DNA of 64,000 nucleotides from Siphonodentalium dalli. Lineage: Eukaryota > Mollusca > Scaphopoda > Gadilida > Siphonodentaliidae. The notes below the pieces were generated by a model that saw only the letters and a program-made list of their open reading frames with translations, was not told the DNA's origin and did not search any database. Made by a program: the position numbers and the translations under genes. Numbering within the stretch: position 1 is the first letter of the stretch; every line of letters starts with the position of its first letter. Positions 47,835-59,555 of the stretch are shown here, one piece after another. The stretch is taken from assembly GCA_032622095.1 (NCBI GenBank), contig CP136064.1, positions 247,785,827-247,849,826 of the forward strand, read 5' to 3'.

Positions 47835-48341
47835 TATGTTATATAGACCTACGTATTCAAGAATTTATTTCAGTATATGTTATATAGACCTACGTATTCA
47901 AGTATTTATTTCAGTATGTTATATAGACCTACGTATTCAAGTATTTATTTCAGTATGTTATATAGACCTACGTATTCAAGTATTTATTTCAGTATGTTAT
48001 ATAGACCTACGTATTCAAGTATTTATTTCAGGTTGTTATATAGACCTACATATTCAAGTATTTATTTCAGTATGTTATATAGACCTACGTATTCAAGTAT
48101 TTATTTCAGTATGTTATATAGACCTACATATTCAAGTATTTATTTCAGGTTGTTATATAGACCTACATATTCAAGTATTTATTTCAGTATGTTATATAGA
48201 CCTACGTATTCAAGTATTTATTTCAGTATGTTATATAGACCTACGTATTCAGTATTTATTTCAGTATGTTATATAGACCTACGTATTCAAGTATTTATTG
48301 CAGTATGTTATATAGACCTACGTATTCAAGTATTTATCGAC
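47835..48341. repeat. 39-bp minisatellite, 13 copies
   Basis: TATGTTATATAGACCTACGT plus ATTCAAGTATTTATTTCAG recurs at 38-41-bp steps from 47838 to 48307. Two point variants (ACATATTC and TTCAGGTTG) alternate among units. Because 39 is a multiple of three, two frames stay open (13-residue repeats), but composition and the lack of other evidence argue against a protein. Confidence 0.93.
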
Positions 48342-48611
48342 CTGTTCACTCCGGTACGTAATAAAGTTACTATAGATTTGATAAAAAGTCTGAAGATTAT
48401 TACACATGTATGTCCTTTAAATGTCGACGTGGTGTTGGTTTAATCGCAATTAAATTGAAGTTAGTAAACACAGAAGAAAGAACTTCCCTGTATATCGTGT
48501 TAAATAAAGAATAAATTCCGCAGAAACATTCAGTTATAATTTGATTTAATTGATCACCTGGTGATATGCTCACGTTTGTAGAATCATGATTGCTGTCTAT
48601 TTTTTTTTCAG
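48342..48611. other. Unannotated spacer
   Basis: AT-rich. It ends in the pyrimidine tract (TCTATTTTTTTTTCAG) upstream of the candidate exon. Confidence 0.4.
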
Positions 48612-48770
48612 TATTCCGGAACTAATGCCCATTATCAACAGGATGTCAATGCCATCGAAACAGTTACCAAGGCAACATTATAGAATTATACCCAGTTTTC
48701 GGGCAGCTGCAATAACTCCCTCCATCTCAGTTCATCAGAACATGATTTCACAGAGTATCAAAAACGACGG
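48612..48770 (+). CDS. Candidate internal exon A, unrecognised protein
   Basis: A strong acceptor (TCTATTTTTTTTTCAG) precedes 48612 and a strong donor (GACGG|GTAAGGAA) follows 48770. The 159-nt interval is open in one frame: one base completing a codon, then IPELMPIINRMSMPSKQLPR... to ...QNMISQSIKND, then two bases (phase 2 in, phase 2 out). The peptide is Ser/Met/Gln-rich and basic with no recognised domain. The phase matches candidate exon 59556-59715 on the same strand. If both belong to one gene, the 10.8-kb intron holds the Mutator-like elements. It could also be a chance splice-like interval. Confidence 0.45.
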
Positions 48771-49648
48771 GTAAGGAACGTTCACAATATACATGAGAAT
48801 CGCATCCATAGCAGTGTGCCATTTTGTTTGTTTATTTGTTTGTTGTTTTTTTTTATCTATCATTAGGCCAATATAAAACATTGAAACCATGCAGCTTATA
48901 ATAATACAATATTCCATTTGTTTTAATACGTATATTGCTTATAAAAATGTCCCATAGTGTTAGGGGGAATTACCACTACCATTGTGTCATTACCATGAGG
49001 TAGGACATGAAATATTAGATTTTGTTGAAAAAAAATCATTTATAAAAGTAATTAATTAATATTAGATAAAACATAAGGGTCGGTGTTATATTTGGGTAGG
49101 TATGGAGACCACAAACAGTCTTATAGCTCAATTAAGCTACGTGCATAGTTCAGTCCCTGCTACGCATGACTTACCGCTGCCAGCGCCTACACATAGTGTG
49201 AAGAAATCACTCGAAAAACCAGAAATATAAATCCAACAGACAGCCAGTCTATTCCCTGAGAGAGAACATAACTTTACGTTCAGAAGTGAGATATAAACGC
49301 TCTTTATTTTCCCTTATAAGGAATTTGATGACAATTAAAGCTCTTTATTATCTCATATAGGCTTATACTGAGTTGAATTCAAAACTGCAGGCAGATGCAA
49401 TATATAATCGATCTGTAGATTCGATGATGACTTGAATAAGTTTTTCCGCGGCATATGGAGTCCGCATGGGAGTATTTCACGGTATAATGTCAACATACTT
49501 TTATCCCCATGACCGGAATTGATTTGCTTTTTACTAGGAACTAGGTTTAATAGTATGCATTTACGGCCATATTTATATTTTCCATGTGCCATTCGCCACT
49601 GAATATGTTCAATATGTACATGCAATTCTATATTCGTGTATGTTTTAT
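48771..49648. other. Unannotated stretch
   Basis: Contains a (TTTG)n-like run near 48823-48845 and two ACGCTCTTTAT / AGCTCTTTAT words at about 49287 and 49338. No gene. Confidence 0.4.
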
Positions 49649-49658
49649 AGTCTTGGGC

Positions 49659-50109
49659 TAGATCATGTCACGAATCTATACTCTGGCTAACGCCCGTATA
49701 GAGATCATATTCCACCAGTACAAAACCTTGCAACTGTTTTAAGTTTTGACAGGGAACCTTGGTGTGTGAAGTCCTAACTTGAAATTTAAAGATTTGAGTG
49801 AATTTGTGAGCGATTTTGCTTTGCGTCGCTTACAATTATGGAATTTATTCTGGGTAAATAATTCGATGTTTATTGCGATATCGGCTCATAAAAGTCAGAG
49901 AAAATCGTGAAATCCCGTGAGTTGTGATATTTACCTACAGTGAAGTACATTATTAAGGAAGAGATAATAACTAATAAATATATTCCCCGCGTAATATTTT
50001 CGAATTAAAAAGGTTCCCTGTCAAAACTTCAAAAAGTTCTAAGGTTTTGTACTGGTAGAATATGATCTCTACGGACATTAGCCAGAGTATAGATTCATGG
50101 CATGATCTA
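49659..50109. mobile_element. 451-bp Mutator-like MITE with 9-bp target duplication
   Basis: GTCTTGGGC flanks both ends (49650-49658 and 50110-50118). The inverted repeats are about 105 bp: TAGATCATGTCACGAATCTA...AGTTTTGACAGGGAACCTT against AAGGTTCCCTGTCAAAACTT...TAGATTCATGGCATGATCTA. The interior has GCTTTGCGTCGCTTACAATT and GAAGTACATTATTAAGG, shared with 6077-6557. Long TIRs with a 9-bp duplication are the Mutator (MULE) signature. No transposase frame. Confidence 0.85.
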
Positions 50110-50291
50110 GTCTTGGGCAAGATTATGTCTGTTATTATGCAGAGTATTTATGATAATTTGATACCCATGGGCCATGAACTCTTTGTGTTGACATAATTGC
50201 ATATACTCAGCCAGGACCACCTGGATTCCAGACTATAATTAGAGGTGAGGTAAGTTGTTAATCCATATACCTGGAGTAGATATTCCATTAG

Positions 50292-50382
50292 ATCATGCCA
50301 TGGATCCCGAATCTATTGAGCTTATAGGCCCCGTATTCGGGCGTAGTTATAGAGTAGATTGCGTGGCATTATCTAACATCCC
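50292..50382. mobile_element. Short inverted pair of Mutator-like TIR fragments
   Basis: TTAGATCATGCCATGGATC at the left and an inverted TTAGATAATGCCACGCAATC at the right, enclosing CCCGTATTCGGGCGTAGTTA. Both arms resemble the TIR of the element 180 bp upstream and of 6077-6557. It looks like a solo-TIR palindrome. Confidence 0.5.
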
Positions 50383-50607
50383 AAATACATTATCATTAAA
50401 TCCAAAGCATTCATTAAAAATAACCAATGCCTGTAATAATTTTGTTTTAGTACTCTTGTGTTTTGTTCGGGTCATTTGTTGTTTATGACATAATAGGTTT
50501 ACAGGTGTAAATATACATGTAGGTAGGTACGTGTCGGCGTAGACTCCATCAATTAAGGTTCCATGTGTAATCCATACACAACTCTTGTCGCCCGCTGTTG
50601 GGGGAGA

Positions 50608-50677
50608 CATTGAGATTTGTCACCCGTTCGAGAACGGAATGTCTCCCGAGGAGCGCAGCGGGTGACACATCTCAATG
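50608..50677. repeat. 19-bp inverted repeat
   Basis: CATTGAGATTTGTCACCCG (50608-50626) and CGGGTGACACATCTCAATG (50659-50677) differ at one base pair. The enclosed 32 bases contain CGTTCGAGAACGG and CTCCCGAGGAG. Confidence 0.7.
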
Positions 50678-50846
50678 CCTCACAAGAAGGACAACAGCTG
50701 TTTTGTTATCCGACTACTGAAGATATATTCCTTGTCACGATGTTGCAGTGAGTCATCGCATCGCTAGAGTTCTTTCTCTCCAGATAATAGTTTCAGTAAC
50801 TTCATATCGTCCTAGGATGTCAATTCATATAAGTTAGTCAAAACAT

Positions 50847-53595
50847 AGTCCAAGTCTTCTCGTACTAAAACTAGCTAAGATTTTGGGATGGAGATGCTAG
50901 TATTTAGTCCGAGTTCCAGGCCCATGCATTCCTATGACACGAGTTACGTCCAGGCTCTGTGGCGGGAATCTGTGGTGTATTTTACTCGATTTACCTAACA
51001 AAGCAATACATGATGCTATATACATCGGAAAGAGTGACATCTTATGGTCATAATGGTGTATAATAATCTAACTTTAATGTTAAATTACACATTGAATATT
51101 CCGGTTGATTGCCACAAACATCGTTGTTTTTTTCTGTTTGTTTACTTAACTGAAAGCCGAACTCAGGTTCCGAAGAACTTCGGCATTGTCCGGTGTTTGT
51201 TTTGGCCGAGACGAATTTCGATACAAACAAAATGGCGGCCCCCATGATATTCTAATGCTCATTGTCAGGGAGTATAGATAGTCTACTTCAGGGAGTACTA
51301 CAAACTTTTTCCATCCAAAAAGTCCAAATCCATATGACATACCGGGTATTATAATTTCCCATCTATTTCCATTGTTATGCATACCGTACTGGCATACATT
51401 GTATACGTTCGCTTTCATGCATGATGCTTAAGTTAATCGCCCGAAAGATATAAAATCAAATTGACTATGGTATGAATGATCAACAATTGGAACCATTTAA
51501 TTGACTCTCTAGACTCTACAGACAAATATTATATCAGTTAAAATTTAGGTCTAATACATGTATCAGTAATCTTACCCTGTATCCTCCTCCATATCTCCTA
51601 AGTTTGTTGACATTTCAAATTTGCACTACATCATGTGTGTCTTCCTCCATACCTAGAGCTCAACTTAGTGAAGAATCATCTGGTTGACTGCAATCTGCAT
51701 GGCACTAATAACTGAAAAGGCCTCAGTGACCTGAAAGAGCAATAAATAATACTGATGTAGATATTATAGTATTTTAAAATTTGGGCACAGCTGCCAGATT
51801 TTAAATCAGAAGAAAAAAAATTCTGTACCGGTGTAACACGATATCTTCCCCCCCCCTGGGTATCTTCCCCCGCGGGGGAAGATACCCCGGGGTAACTCCC
51901 CCCCCCCCCGGGGGGGAACATACCCCGGGGTATCTTCCCCCCCACCCTGGGTATCTTCCCCCCCCCACTCGTACATTTTTTTTCCCTCACTTATTTTATA
52001 TTATTATGGTAAGAAATGCTGAGAAAACTATTAAATTTTTTATTTTTTTTGGTTATTTTGAAGTTTAACTTAACCCAGTATTAAATAGCATAAATATGTC
52101 AAAATATTACATTATGATTCTATCGTTTAATTTGCTTTATATAGTCATGAAATGGCGAGAAATTAACTTTATATGAGCAAAATTTGATTGAGTAAGAATT
52201 TGGGGTGGGGGGGGGGGAAGATACCCAGGCCTGAGTATCTTCCCCCCCACCCAGCACCTACATATGACAAAAATTAAACGTATGATTTTATTGCTTAATT
52301 TGCTTTATATAGTCATGAAATGGCGAGAAATTAACTTTATATGAGCAAAATTTGATTAGAGTAAGAATTTGGGGTGGGGGGGGAAGATACCCAGGCCTTT
52401 TTCAAATCTATATCCTGAAGGCTGAATTTAACATTTTTATCATAGACTCAGCAATTAATGTTTGGCCACAGATGGCACAAGTATTAAATATTACATCAGG
52501 TCTAGAAACTAGCTATTCATACTGAAAGTGAATGAATGGAATTCATGACAAATTGAAATTACAAAACTGCTGAAAAATCAACAAACATAAAGCTATAAAA
52601 TAATAAAATGAATCATATGCATCAATAGTTCATCTTTTTACATCCGTGTTTACCTATGTAACCATAACGCTGAGTTATTGACTTAATTTTCACTGAATTT
52701 AAGATGAAAAATTGAATGACATTACAGATGACTTTCGATTTGGTGTTGATATTTTGGCGGAAACGAAGCGGGGAAATCCTTCCCGCCAGCGGCATTCCAA
52801 ACAAAATAACACCATCATAAATATCATAAATCTCACAAAATACGGAGTGATCAGACTATTCCACTCCATGGACATGTTCAGAATTGATCATTTTATGAAT
52901 GCAACATAATTGACGGTAATTTTAAATCGAAGAAGCGAAAATATTGAGTCACAAAAGTAACCAAAATAACACTGACAGGTATGCGGAAACAGCTGATGAT
53001 ACCGCCAGGAATTCTCCAGTCGGATTTCCGGAAGTGATGAGGAGTTACGTATCCCGTTTATTTATAATCCCTGTCATTGTGTTTACACTGTTTTAAACTG
53101 TGAGATGGTTGTAATTCCCGTAATTTATTTAATGTATTACATTTATATCTTCAATATGTATTTAATCTATGTATTTATTTATTTATTTATTGTCACGTAT
53201 AATTACGATTACAATGGAGAATTCATCGTGCGTGGTTGATTGAAAATCTACGGAATATTTTCACCGGAAAATGCCGAACGCAGTTCGCAAGGTCAACTGA
53301 GTTCGCATACTTTAAAAAATATGTAAACACTGCGGCAAATGTTTCTTTTCACATTAAATTACCGCTTTCAATTCACAACCGATGTTGGTTTCAGATCAAA
53401 TAGCATGTCTTCTGCGGAAACTATCCGTTTATTGTAGCAATTGTGATATTTTATTTCATATAATTGTGGTTTTATTTGAGCGGGTCACTAACGCTTAAGT
53501 CGTGTCATAGGAATGCATGGGCCTGGAACTTGGACTAAATACTAGCATCTCCATTCCAAAATCTTAGCTAGTTTTAGTACGAGAAGACTTGGACT
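50847..53595. mobile_element. 2.75-kb Mutator-like element with 11-bp target duplication
   Basis: Perfect 11-bp direct flanks AGTCAAAACAT (50836-50846 and 53596-53606) bracket 94-bp inverted repeats (50847-50940 and 53502-53595) that begin AGTCCAAGTCTTCTCG and include CCATGCATTCCTATGACAC. A duplication of 9-11 bp plus long TIRs fits MULEs. Subterminal DNA on both sides matches the 606-bp element at 4501-5106. No frame resembles a MULE transposase, so it is presumed non-autonomous. The GC-rich GGGTATCTTCCCCC segment (51840-52400) looks like a later insertion. Confidence 0.88.
51840..52398. repeat. G/C-tract element with GGTATCTTCCCCC inverted repeats and a 168-bp duplication
   Basis: CCTGGGTATCTTCCCCC recurs four or more times in both orientations around 51843-51965, at 52215-52252 and at 52381-52393. 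ATAGTCATGAAATGGCGAGA starts at 52141 and again at 52309 (168-bp offset), so 52110-52250 and 52275-52395 are tandem copies. The outer GGGTATCTTCCCCC / GGGGGGAAGATACCC words could be TIRs, but the homopolymers make boundaries uncertain. Confidence 0.6.
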
Positions 53596-53606
53596 AGTCA
53601 AAACAT

Positions 53607-55295
53607 AATTATTTTGATAATCGCCGTTTATTTATTTATTTATTTAATTAAATTTGTGGTTAAATCGTCATTTAAACCAATAAGCAAGAGCAGTTTGCTT
53701 ATATTTTTCTGCAATTTTGCATATTCACGGACGGCATGTCGTCTTGTTTGCGAAATTTACACGCGATGTTAATTCCATTACGATCTTCCCTAAAGCTATT
53801 GGGAAGTTGTCGATTTCATAATTGTAAATTCATGTGTCAATACTCCCAAACACATCCGCACACAAAATACATCTATGTTGCAATAATAAAAACAACTCTA
53901 ACACGCCGAATAAATCTGGTATATAAGGGATACGCGTACAGTCGAATTAATGCGCAACAAACGCATCTATATTTAAACGTTGTACACCAGCAATAATGTA
54001 TAACCAACCTATACCTCAAGCCATCGACTCGTTCCTATAAAGTATAGTAGTTGCTTACATTTATTTCAATCGATTGGCAGTTTGAAGCCTAAAATTAGTT
54101 AAACTTTTAGTACATTGCGGTCCAGTGTCGGAATCAAAATAGGTCAATTAATACGTTCATTACTCTTACATACGGACTCATACGCCACTGAAAGACACAT
54201 CCAAGACGTATCTTATAATTTAGAAAAACGCGTCCCGACTTTGCAGCATGCAACAATAAAGAGCGTTCCTAGTCATTATGTTCTTTATATGGTAAAATAA
54301 AGAGCGTTCATCTATATTATTTGCGAAAAAATTAAAACAGTTGGAACATTTCCATGACTGGAATGTTAATTTCCCAGATAATAAAAATCCCATATATCGA
54401 TATTTCTTGTAATTACCTATATTATCCTCCTTTTAAATTATACGTTCAAATGAGCCATGTCCGATCCATTACCCCATACCAATCTTGAACATTCCATATT
54501 GTATTTGTGTGTTTAGTCAGAATTTTTGTTTTGTGTTCAACATTTATGCATTTAAATTTTTCTTCTGTGCACCACAATCTTTCTCCTGGGGAGAGGATGC
54601 TCCACCTAAGTTGTTATAACTTGTGCTCCAATCCCCATTCGTTCATCCTACACAAGTCTGTTATAAACATATTTGTTTGAAATGCATATATGGGATGCTC
54701 AATAAAATATGAAACTCAATGTCCGATCAACCGATCTCTCAATGCGAGCTTAATGCCAGTGCACTGAGGGTTAAATATAAATAGAATCGAGAACGATACT
54801 TTATGATACAAGAGTATTGATTTAAGACGTGGTGTATCAAAATACCTCCCGGGGCACTCGTATGTTACCAGAAACAATGTGTGTAGTATTTACACGACAT
54901 CGCGGGGTAACCTATAAATCAACACATTATTTTGAACTGATCTTTTTGTGTTTGGTCTGTTGAGAGGTGTGCATAAATGATTCGCCATAACATTAGGGCC
55001 TCGAGTTGTGTATCGTCTCCGCATGCGTGGTATATGCCACGCGTTGGCTCTTGAAAAATACATCGATATTTAACATCTACCCATATTCGCGTATGGAATC
55101 GTATATTGTCGGGTAAGGTACTACATATATGCCCATCGCATGGCGGTCGCTATGTAAACATTTGGTTGTCAGCACACAATGAAAGTGTCAATGATACTGT
55201 AGCTCAACTTGACATGGGATAGATATTATAACTGATCATTTGATTACTAAATACTCGTTGGAAAGATTAATTTTCCCTTTGAAGAATATAGTTAG
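53607..55295. other. Unannotated stretch of about 1.7 kb
   Basis: (TTTA)n near 53628-53647; two direct AATAAAGAGCGTTC words 51 bp apart (about 54255 and 54297); AACATTTCCATGACTGGAATGT (a small palindrome at about 54345, similar to the 22323 MITE terminus). The 86-codon frame at 53736-53996 has no recognised domain. Confidence 0.4.
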
Positions 55296-55485
55296 ATAAT
55301 AATAAAGTTTGTTGAACTTATTGTATACATTTATAACCCATGAATAGTAATCCTTATGCATGTGCATTATATGTTCATCAGTTTGTCGCCTGATTATATT
55401 ACACCTTCAGACGAACAATAGACCATTCCTATGTATGACTTTACAACTGAATGGTAGAAACCACTCAGTAAATAAGAGGTTAAGG
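55296..55485 (-). repeat. Possible degenerate relative of the 34308 MITE
   Basis: On the reverse strand, words resembling the 34308-34565 element appear in compatible order: GTTGAACTTATT near 55315, AATAGACCATTCC near 55418 (inverted GGAATGGTCTATT is at about 34368), and AAGAGGTTAAG near 55474. The match is patchy. Confidence 0.3.
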
Positions 55486-55713
55486 GGAGACGCACGTCTT
55501 GCATAAATCAAGCAAAAATGGCAAGATAATTTCAACAAAGAATTTCTCTGGATCTATCCGGTTACAAATATTGAATTTCACATATCATCTTCATTGTATA
55601 TAGAATCTGAGCAATTATCAAGAGATGACAAAAACAAAGGATTTTATTACATTTGATATGTTGAAAATATTAGTGTTTTTTCCCAGTCGGTACCAAAAAC
55701 TGCTATAATAATT
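55486..55713. other. Unannotated spacer
   Basis: No supported feature. Confidence 0.35.
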
Positions 55714-56154
55714 TTAAATTACACACAACACTATTTGTAAAATGCTGGAATATGTAAAAAAAATGGTGAAAATTGGAATTTTTTTAATAAACAAATCTGC
55801 CAACCATAAACGCTCAGTCGAGTTCCCTGGCTGCCAAATGTGACCATATAATAACATATCCAAAATGGTCATGCGTTTAATGAAGGGAACGTCGTTAATT
55901 TTGTATGAAAATGAAGAAAACATGTAAGAAAATGGTGTCAATTGGAATTTTTGTCTGGGAACCAAGTCGGCCAAAATGCTTCTCCAGACTGGGGCCCCAG
56001 TATTAAACTTGATCCATTTTTCGTAAGGATGTCTGCTCCAACTATTTGATGCTAACGTGTGGCCATGAATGTTACGGGGCAATATGGCGGCAATTTCCTG
56101 GAGTGTACTACCATTCACTACATGGTCCTCTAAATGCATTAATGTGACAGAAAC
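55714..56154 (-). CDS. Candidate minus-strand 3' exon, unrecognised
   Basis: Reading the minus strand, a good acceptor (GGTTTTTTGTTGCAG) ends at 56155, and an open frame starts in phase 0 as VSVTLMHLEDHVVNGSTLQE, continues through HTLASNSWSRHPYEKWIKF, and stops near 55714 (about 146 residues). The first ~80 residues look coding-like in composition. However, the DNA has an internal duplication: TTGGCCGACTTGG...AAAATTCCAATTGACACCAT against TTGGCAGATTTG...AAAATTCCAATTTTCACCAT about 180 bp later, and the second half reads hydrophobic and AT-driven. No domain is recognised. Confidence 0.35.
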   Translation of the reverse strand, partial: VSVTLMHLEDHVVNGSTLQEIAAILPRNIHGHTLASNSWSRHPYEKWIKFNTGAPVWRSILADLVPRQKFQLTPFSYMFSSFSYKINDVPFIKRMTILDMLLYGHIWQPGNSTERLWLADLFIKKIPIFTIFFTYSSILQIVLCVI

Positions 56155-56449
56155 CTGCAACAAAAAACCGCATTATTCCTGTTGCCATAGCATAATTATG
56201 CCTGTCATTTCGTGCATAATTTGACCCTAAAACTATAAAATGGAGAATCCTAATCCATTATAGTAAGTCATATCCCCGACGATTTGACAATTCGGTGTCG
56301 AAACAGTTTTAAAAATGACAGCGAAAATGGCAGTCGGAAGTGAACAATTGAAGTGGGGTTTTTTGTTGTTGATTTTTTTTTACTAAATCTTACGATATCG
56401 TATAGCCAATATGTAGTCATATATACCACCATACGAGTTTCCAAAGCCG

Positions 56450-58205
56450 CCAATAGTTTCACAATACATAAAATGAGTGTCCCAAACCACACAACGCGAG
56501 TCCGCCAAACCATATACGGAGTTACAAAACCCATCTGGTATCAAAAAAAAACAAACAAACAAACATGTGAGTATCCAAATGCATACGACGGGCGCCCCAA
56601 ATCCAAATATTGTTCTCAACTATCGACGGGGTGTCCCAATCCACAAAACGAGTTCCACAAACCACACAGACTGATGTAGACTGAGGTAGGTAGCTCCCCA
56701 AACGATACTCAACTGGTGTCATTACCACACATATATTCCCCCAAACCATGCATCTGGTATTCCAACTCATCCATAATGAGTGTCCCAAACCACTAAATGA
56801 TTGTCTCAATCGACCTGATTAAGGACCCAGTCCATTCAACAAATGTCCCCAACCCACACCAGTAGTGCTCCATACGTTACAACCTATGTTCGAAACAACA
56901 TAATAGGTGTGTCCCAAGCCATCCAGTAGGTTCCAGAAATATCCCATGAGTGTCCATAACCATCAGATGCGTAAAACATACAATGAGCACCAATTGAGTG
57001 TGTCAAACCACCCAATCAGTGCCCCAAACCACACAGTGGGTGTACCATGGTTACCAAACCGTCCATCGGGTGTTCGAAACCACACGAGAGGCAGGCATCC
57101 AATATGTAGTCCATGCCATATGTCATACAACATACAACTGTCGTCTCAATCCATTCAACTGTAGTGTCCCAAACGGCTCAACCAGTGACCCAATCGGCCA
57201 CGCAGTGTCCCAATGCACATAACCAGTATCTAAAATATATAGCGAGTGTCCCAAACCACTCAATGTGAACACTCCACCCAATTTGTGTCCCAAAAGCATC
57301 CAACTGAAGTCACAAATCACCCAGCGGGTGACCCAAACCATAAAACTAGCATCATAAACCATCCAACAAGTTCCCTATCCATCCAACTGGACAGGACTGG
57401 TGTTACGAACCAACAACCAACTGTCATATCAATACATCTACAATAGTGTACAAAACCCTCCATCGAGTATTTCACACGATCAAGTGAGTTTGTCAAACCA
57501 TCCAATGAGTTTACCAAAACATAGTCTGATATATTTCATGAATGGTTTTGTACACTAGTTTGGGACACCTATTAAATGATGGGACATTCAGTGGGCGGTT
57601 TGAGACACTAGTTGGGCGTTTTAGACACTCCTGGTGGTTTTGATAATCATCGTGTGGCTTGGAACACCCATTGGATGATTATGGACACTCATATGTTGGT
57701 TTTGGGACAGCCATTGGATGGTTTGTGGTACACACTTGATAATTTGAGACACACACTTGTGTGGTTTGGGACACCACGTACATGAATTGGGACACTCGAT
57801 GGGTGACATATGACAATCGTTGGATGGTATGGAACATACATTGGACTGGTTTGGGAACTAATTGGATGGTTTGTGACACTATTTGGGTGGACTGTGTTAC
57901 ATATTATGTGGTTTGGGACACTCGTTGGCTGATTTGGAATGCCCCTTCTATATGGACTGGGACACTCACAGATTGATTTAAACATATTTTAGTATCCCTC
58001 AGTCAATAAACAAAATACAAATAAAGATAGTAGAATTGATGATATGGATGAGATTAATTTGGTATATTATTAAGAAGGCGGTTGAGACACCTGTTGCGTG
58101 GTTTTACACTCATTAGATGGTTTGGGACACGCGTTAAGTTGTGTTTGACACCCATTGGATGTATTTCGATACTAGTTTGGTTGCTGTGGACACTCATCAA
58201 ATTAT
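56450..58205. repeat. Degenerate ~28-bp minisatellite in head-to-head arrangement
   Basis: From about 56450 to 57520 the units read GTGTCCCAAACCA(T/C)(C/A)CAA with 26-30-bp spacing. From about 57540 to 58205 they read TTGG(A/G)TGGTTTGGGACACTC, the opposite strand of the same unit. The turning point is near 57520-57545. Divergence between units is high, suggesting age. Repetitive frames such as VPNHP / VSQTTQ on both strands are by-products. Confidence 0.85.
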
Positions 58206-58239
58206 ATTCGATACCGGATATGAGAAGATTTAGTTAAAA

Positions 58240-58860
58240 ATCAATGACGAAATAGATATTTTTGACTTTCGATTGCAATAATCGCCGCCATTTTGGGACA
58301 CCGTAGGGACAAATTCTCGACATATACCTCATTATTATCGGATAAGGGTCCGACACCATTTACTGTTGTGCTACTCATTACATGTTTTTTCGTCTAAATG
58401 GAAACAATCTGGTGAACTTTAACGAACATTCCCAATTATACTACTTGCAGTAGCCATAGTGTTCCTATTTTTGAAGTGATTGCCTCGTTTCTGCTAAAAT
58501 GGGCACTAGTGGTTCATATCTGACGTCTAATGAGTATTCAGTACACTGGTGTGTTCGATTTGCGGTTATTCTGGGCATTAAAATAATATTTGATTTTTTT
58601 CTTCGAAATTTAGTACTATCTATTTCGAATTTGAAGGGCCCAAATTCCCAAATCCTCGTGATATGGCTCATAATTATCAGACATTGCTTTAAAATGGTGT
58701 ATGTTGGCACAAATGGCCATTTAAACCAAATTTCTTATAAATGGAAACGATCTGGTGAAATTTAGTGAAAATTGTCCAATTTTACCAATTTCGGTCGCTA
58801 TTTTGTCCGCCATTTTGAATTTTGACAATCAAATTGTACACGAAATAACATACGTCTGTC
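58240..58860. repeat. Two degenerate ~340-bp units
   Basis: AAATGGAAACAATCTGGTGA (about 58396) and AAATGGAAACGATCTGGTGA (about 58739), each followed by ATT-rich text and CAGTAGCCATAGTG / CGGTCGCTATTTTG words. CGCCATTTTG occurs at about 58289 and 58809. No coding support. Confidence 0.5.
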
Positions 58861-59555
58861 GTGACAACAATAATAATTTGTTTATGTTGCATATTCCTGC
58901 CATCTGTATAACTTTAATTTAAATGACATTCATGTGTATATTTCATAAGAAACGGTAAATCATACATCAAAAACACAAATAGGACTTTTTTTTCATAATG
59001 CTCTAGAAAATTCCCCCCCCAAAGCGGATTTTATCGGATTTTGGATATCTTGTTCCCCAGGTACTGCCCGACAAAATGACACCAAAACAGCTTGTAACCA
59101 GACTATATGGTAGTATCCCCTCTCCAGGTTGAGCTACACTATTAGTTACACTTCCATTAACCAGTACTTGTCCTGTAAGCAAAATTAAGCACTATCAAAT
59201 GTAAATCCCACATATATTCTTGTTGGAGCTTTTTGCCGCCGAGATAATGTACTAAGAAATATGGTCTATATACATGTATCTGTAAACATTGGCACATATT
59301 TTATTGTCCAATAATTGCATAACACGACATTTAGAGAGAAAAGGTGCCAAGAGGTCATCTTTGACAGATCCGAGACACCATACAGTACTCTCCAGATGTC
59401 ATATGTTTTCGTATACAATGGCCCTCCGTTGAGAACCGGTGGTTTTCCGGTTATATATGGTCGCATTTGTAATATAATATGAGCATGTAGCATCTATACG
59501 TAATATCATAATATATATTATGTCATGTACAATGCTGCACGGTTTCACACTACAG
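58861..59555. other. Unannotated stretch
   Basis: Nothing recognised. The 3' end supplies the acceptor tract for the next candidate exon. Confidence 0.35.

Noticed and set aside
47806-48443. Repeat protein of 13-residue units (156 and 188 codons)
   Set aside because: A 39-bp minisatellite without stops stays open in more than one frame by arithmetic. There is no flanking coding context, and two frames are open at once.
53736-53996. 86-codon plus-strand frame
   Set aside because: It lies just outside a Mutator-like element in AT-rich DNA, with no domain and no splice or promoter support.
56353-57985. Frames reading VPNHP / VSQTTQ / WDTRWM repeats
   Set aside because: Products of the ~28-bp minisatellite translated in different frames; both strands give equal-length frames.
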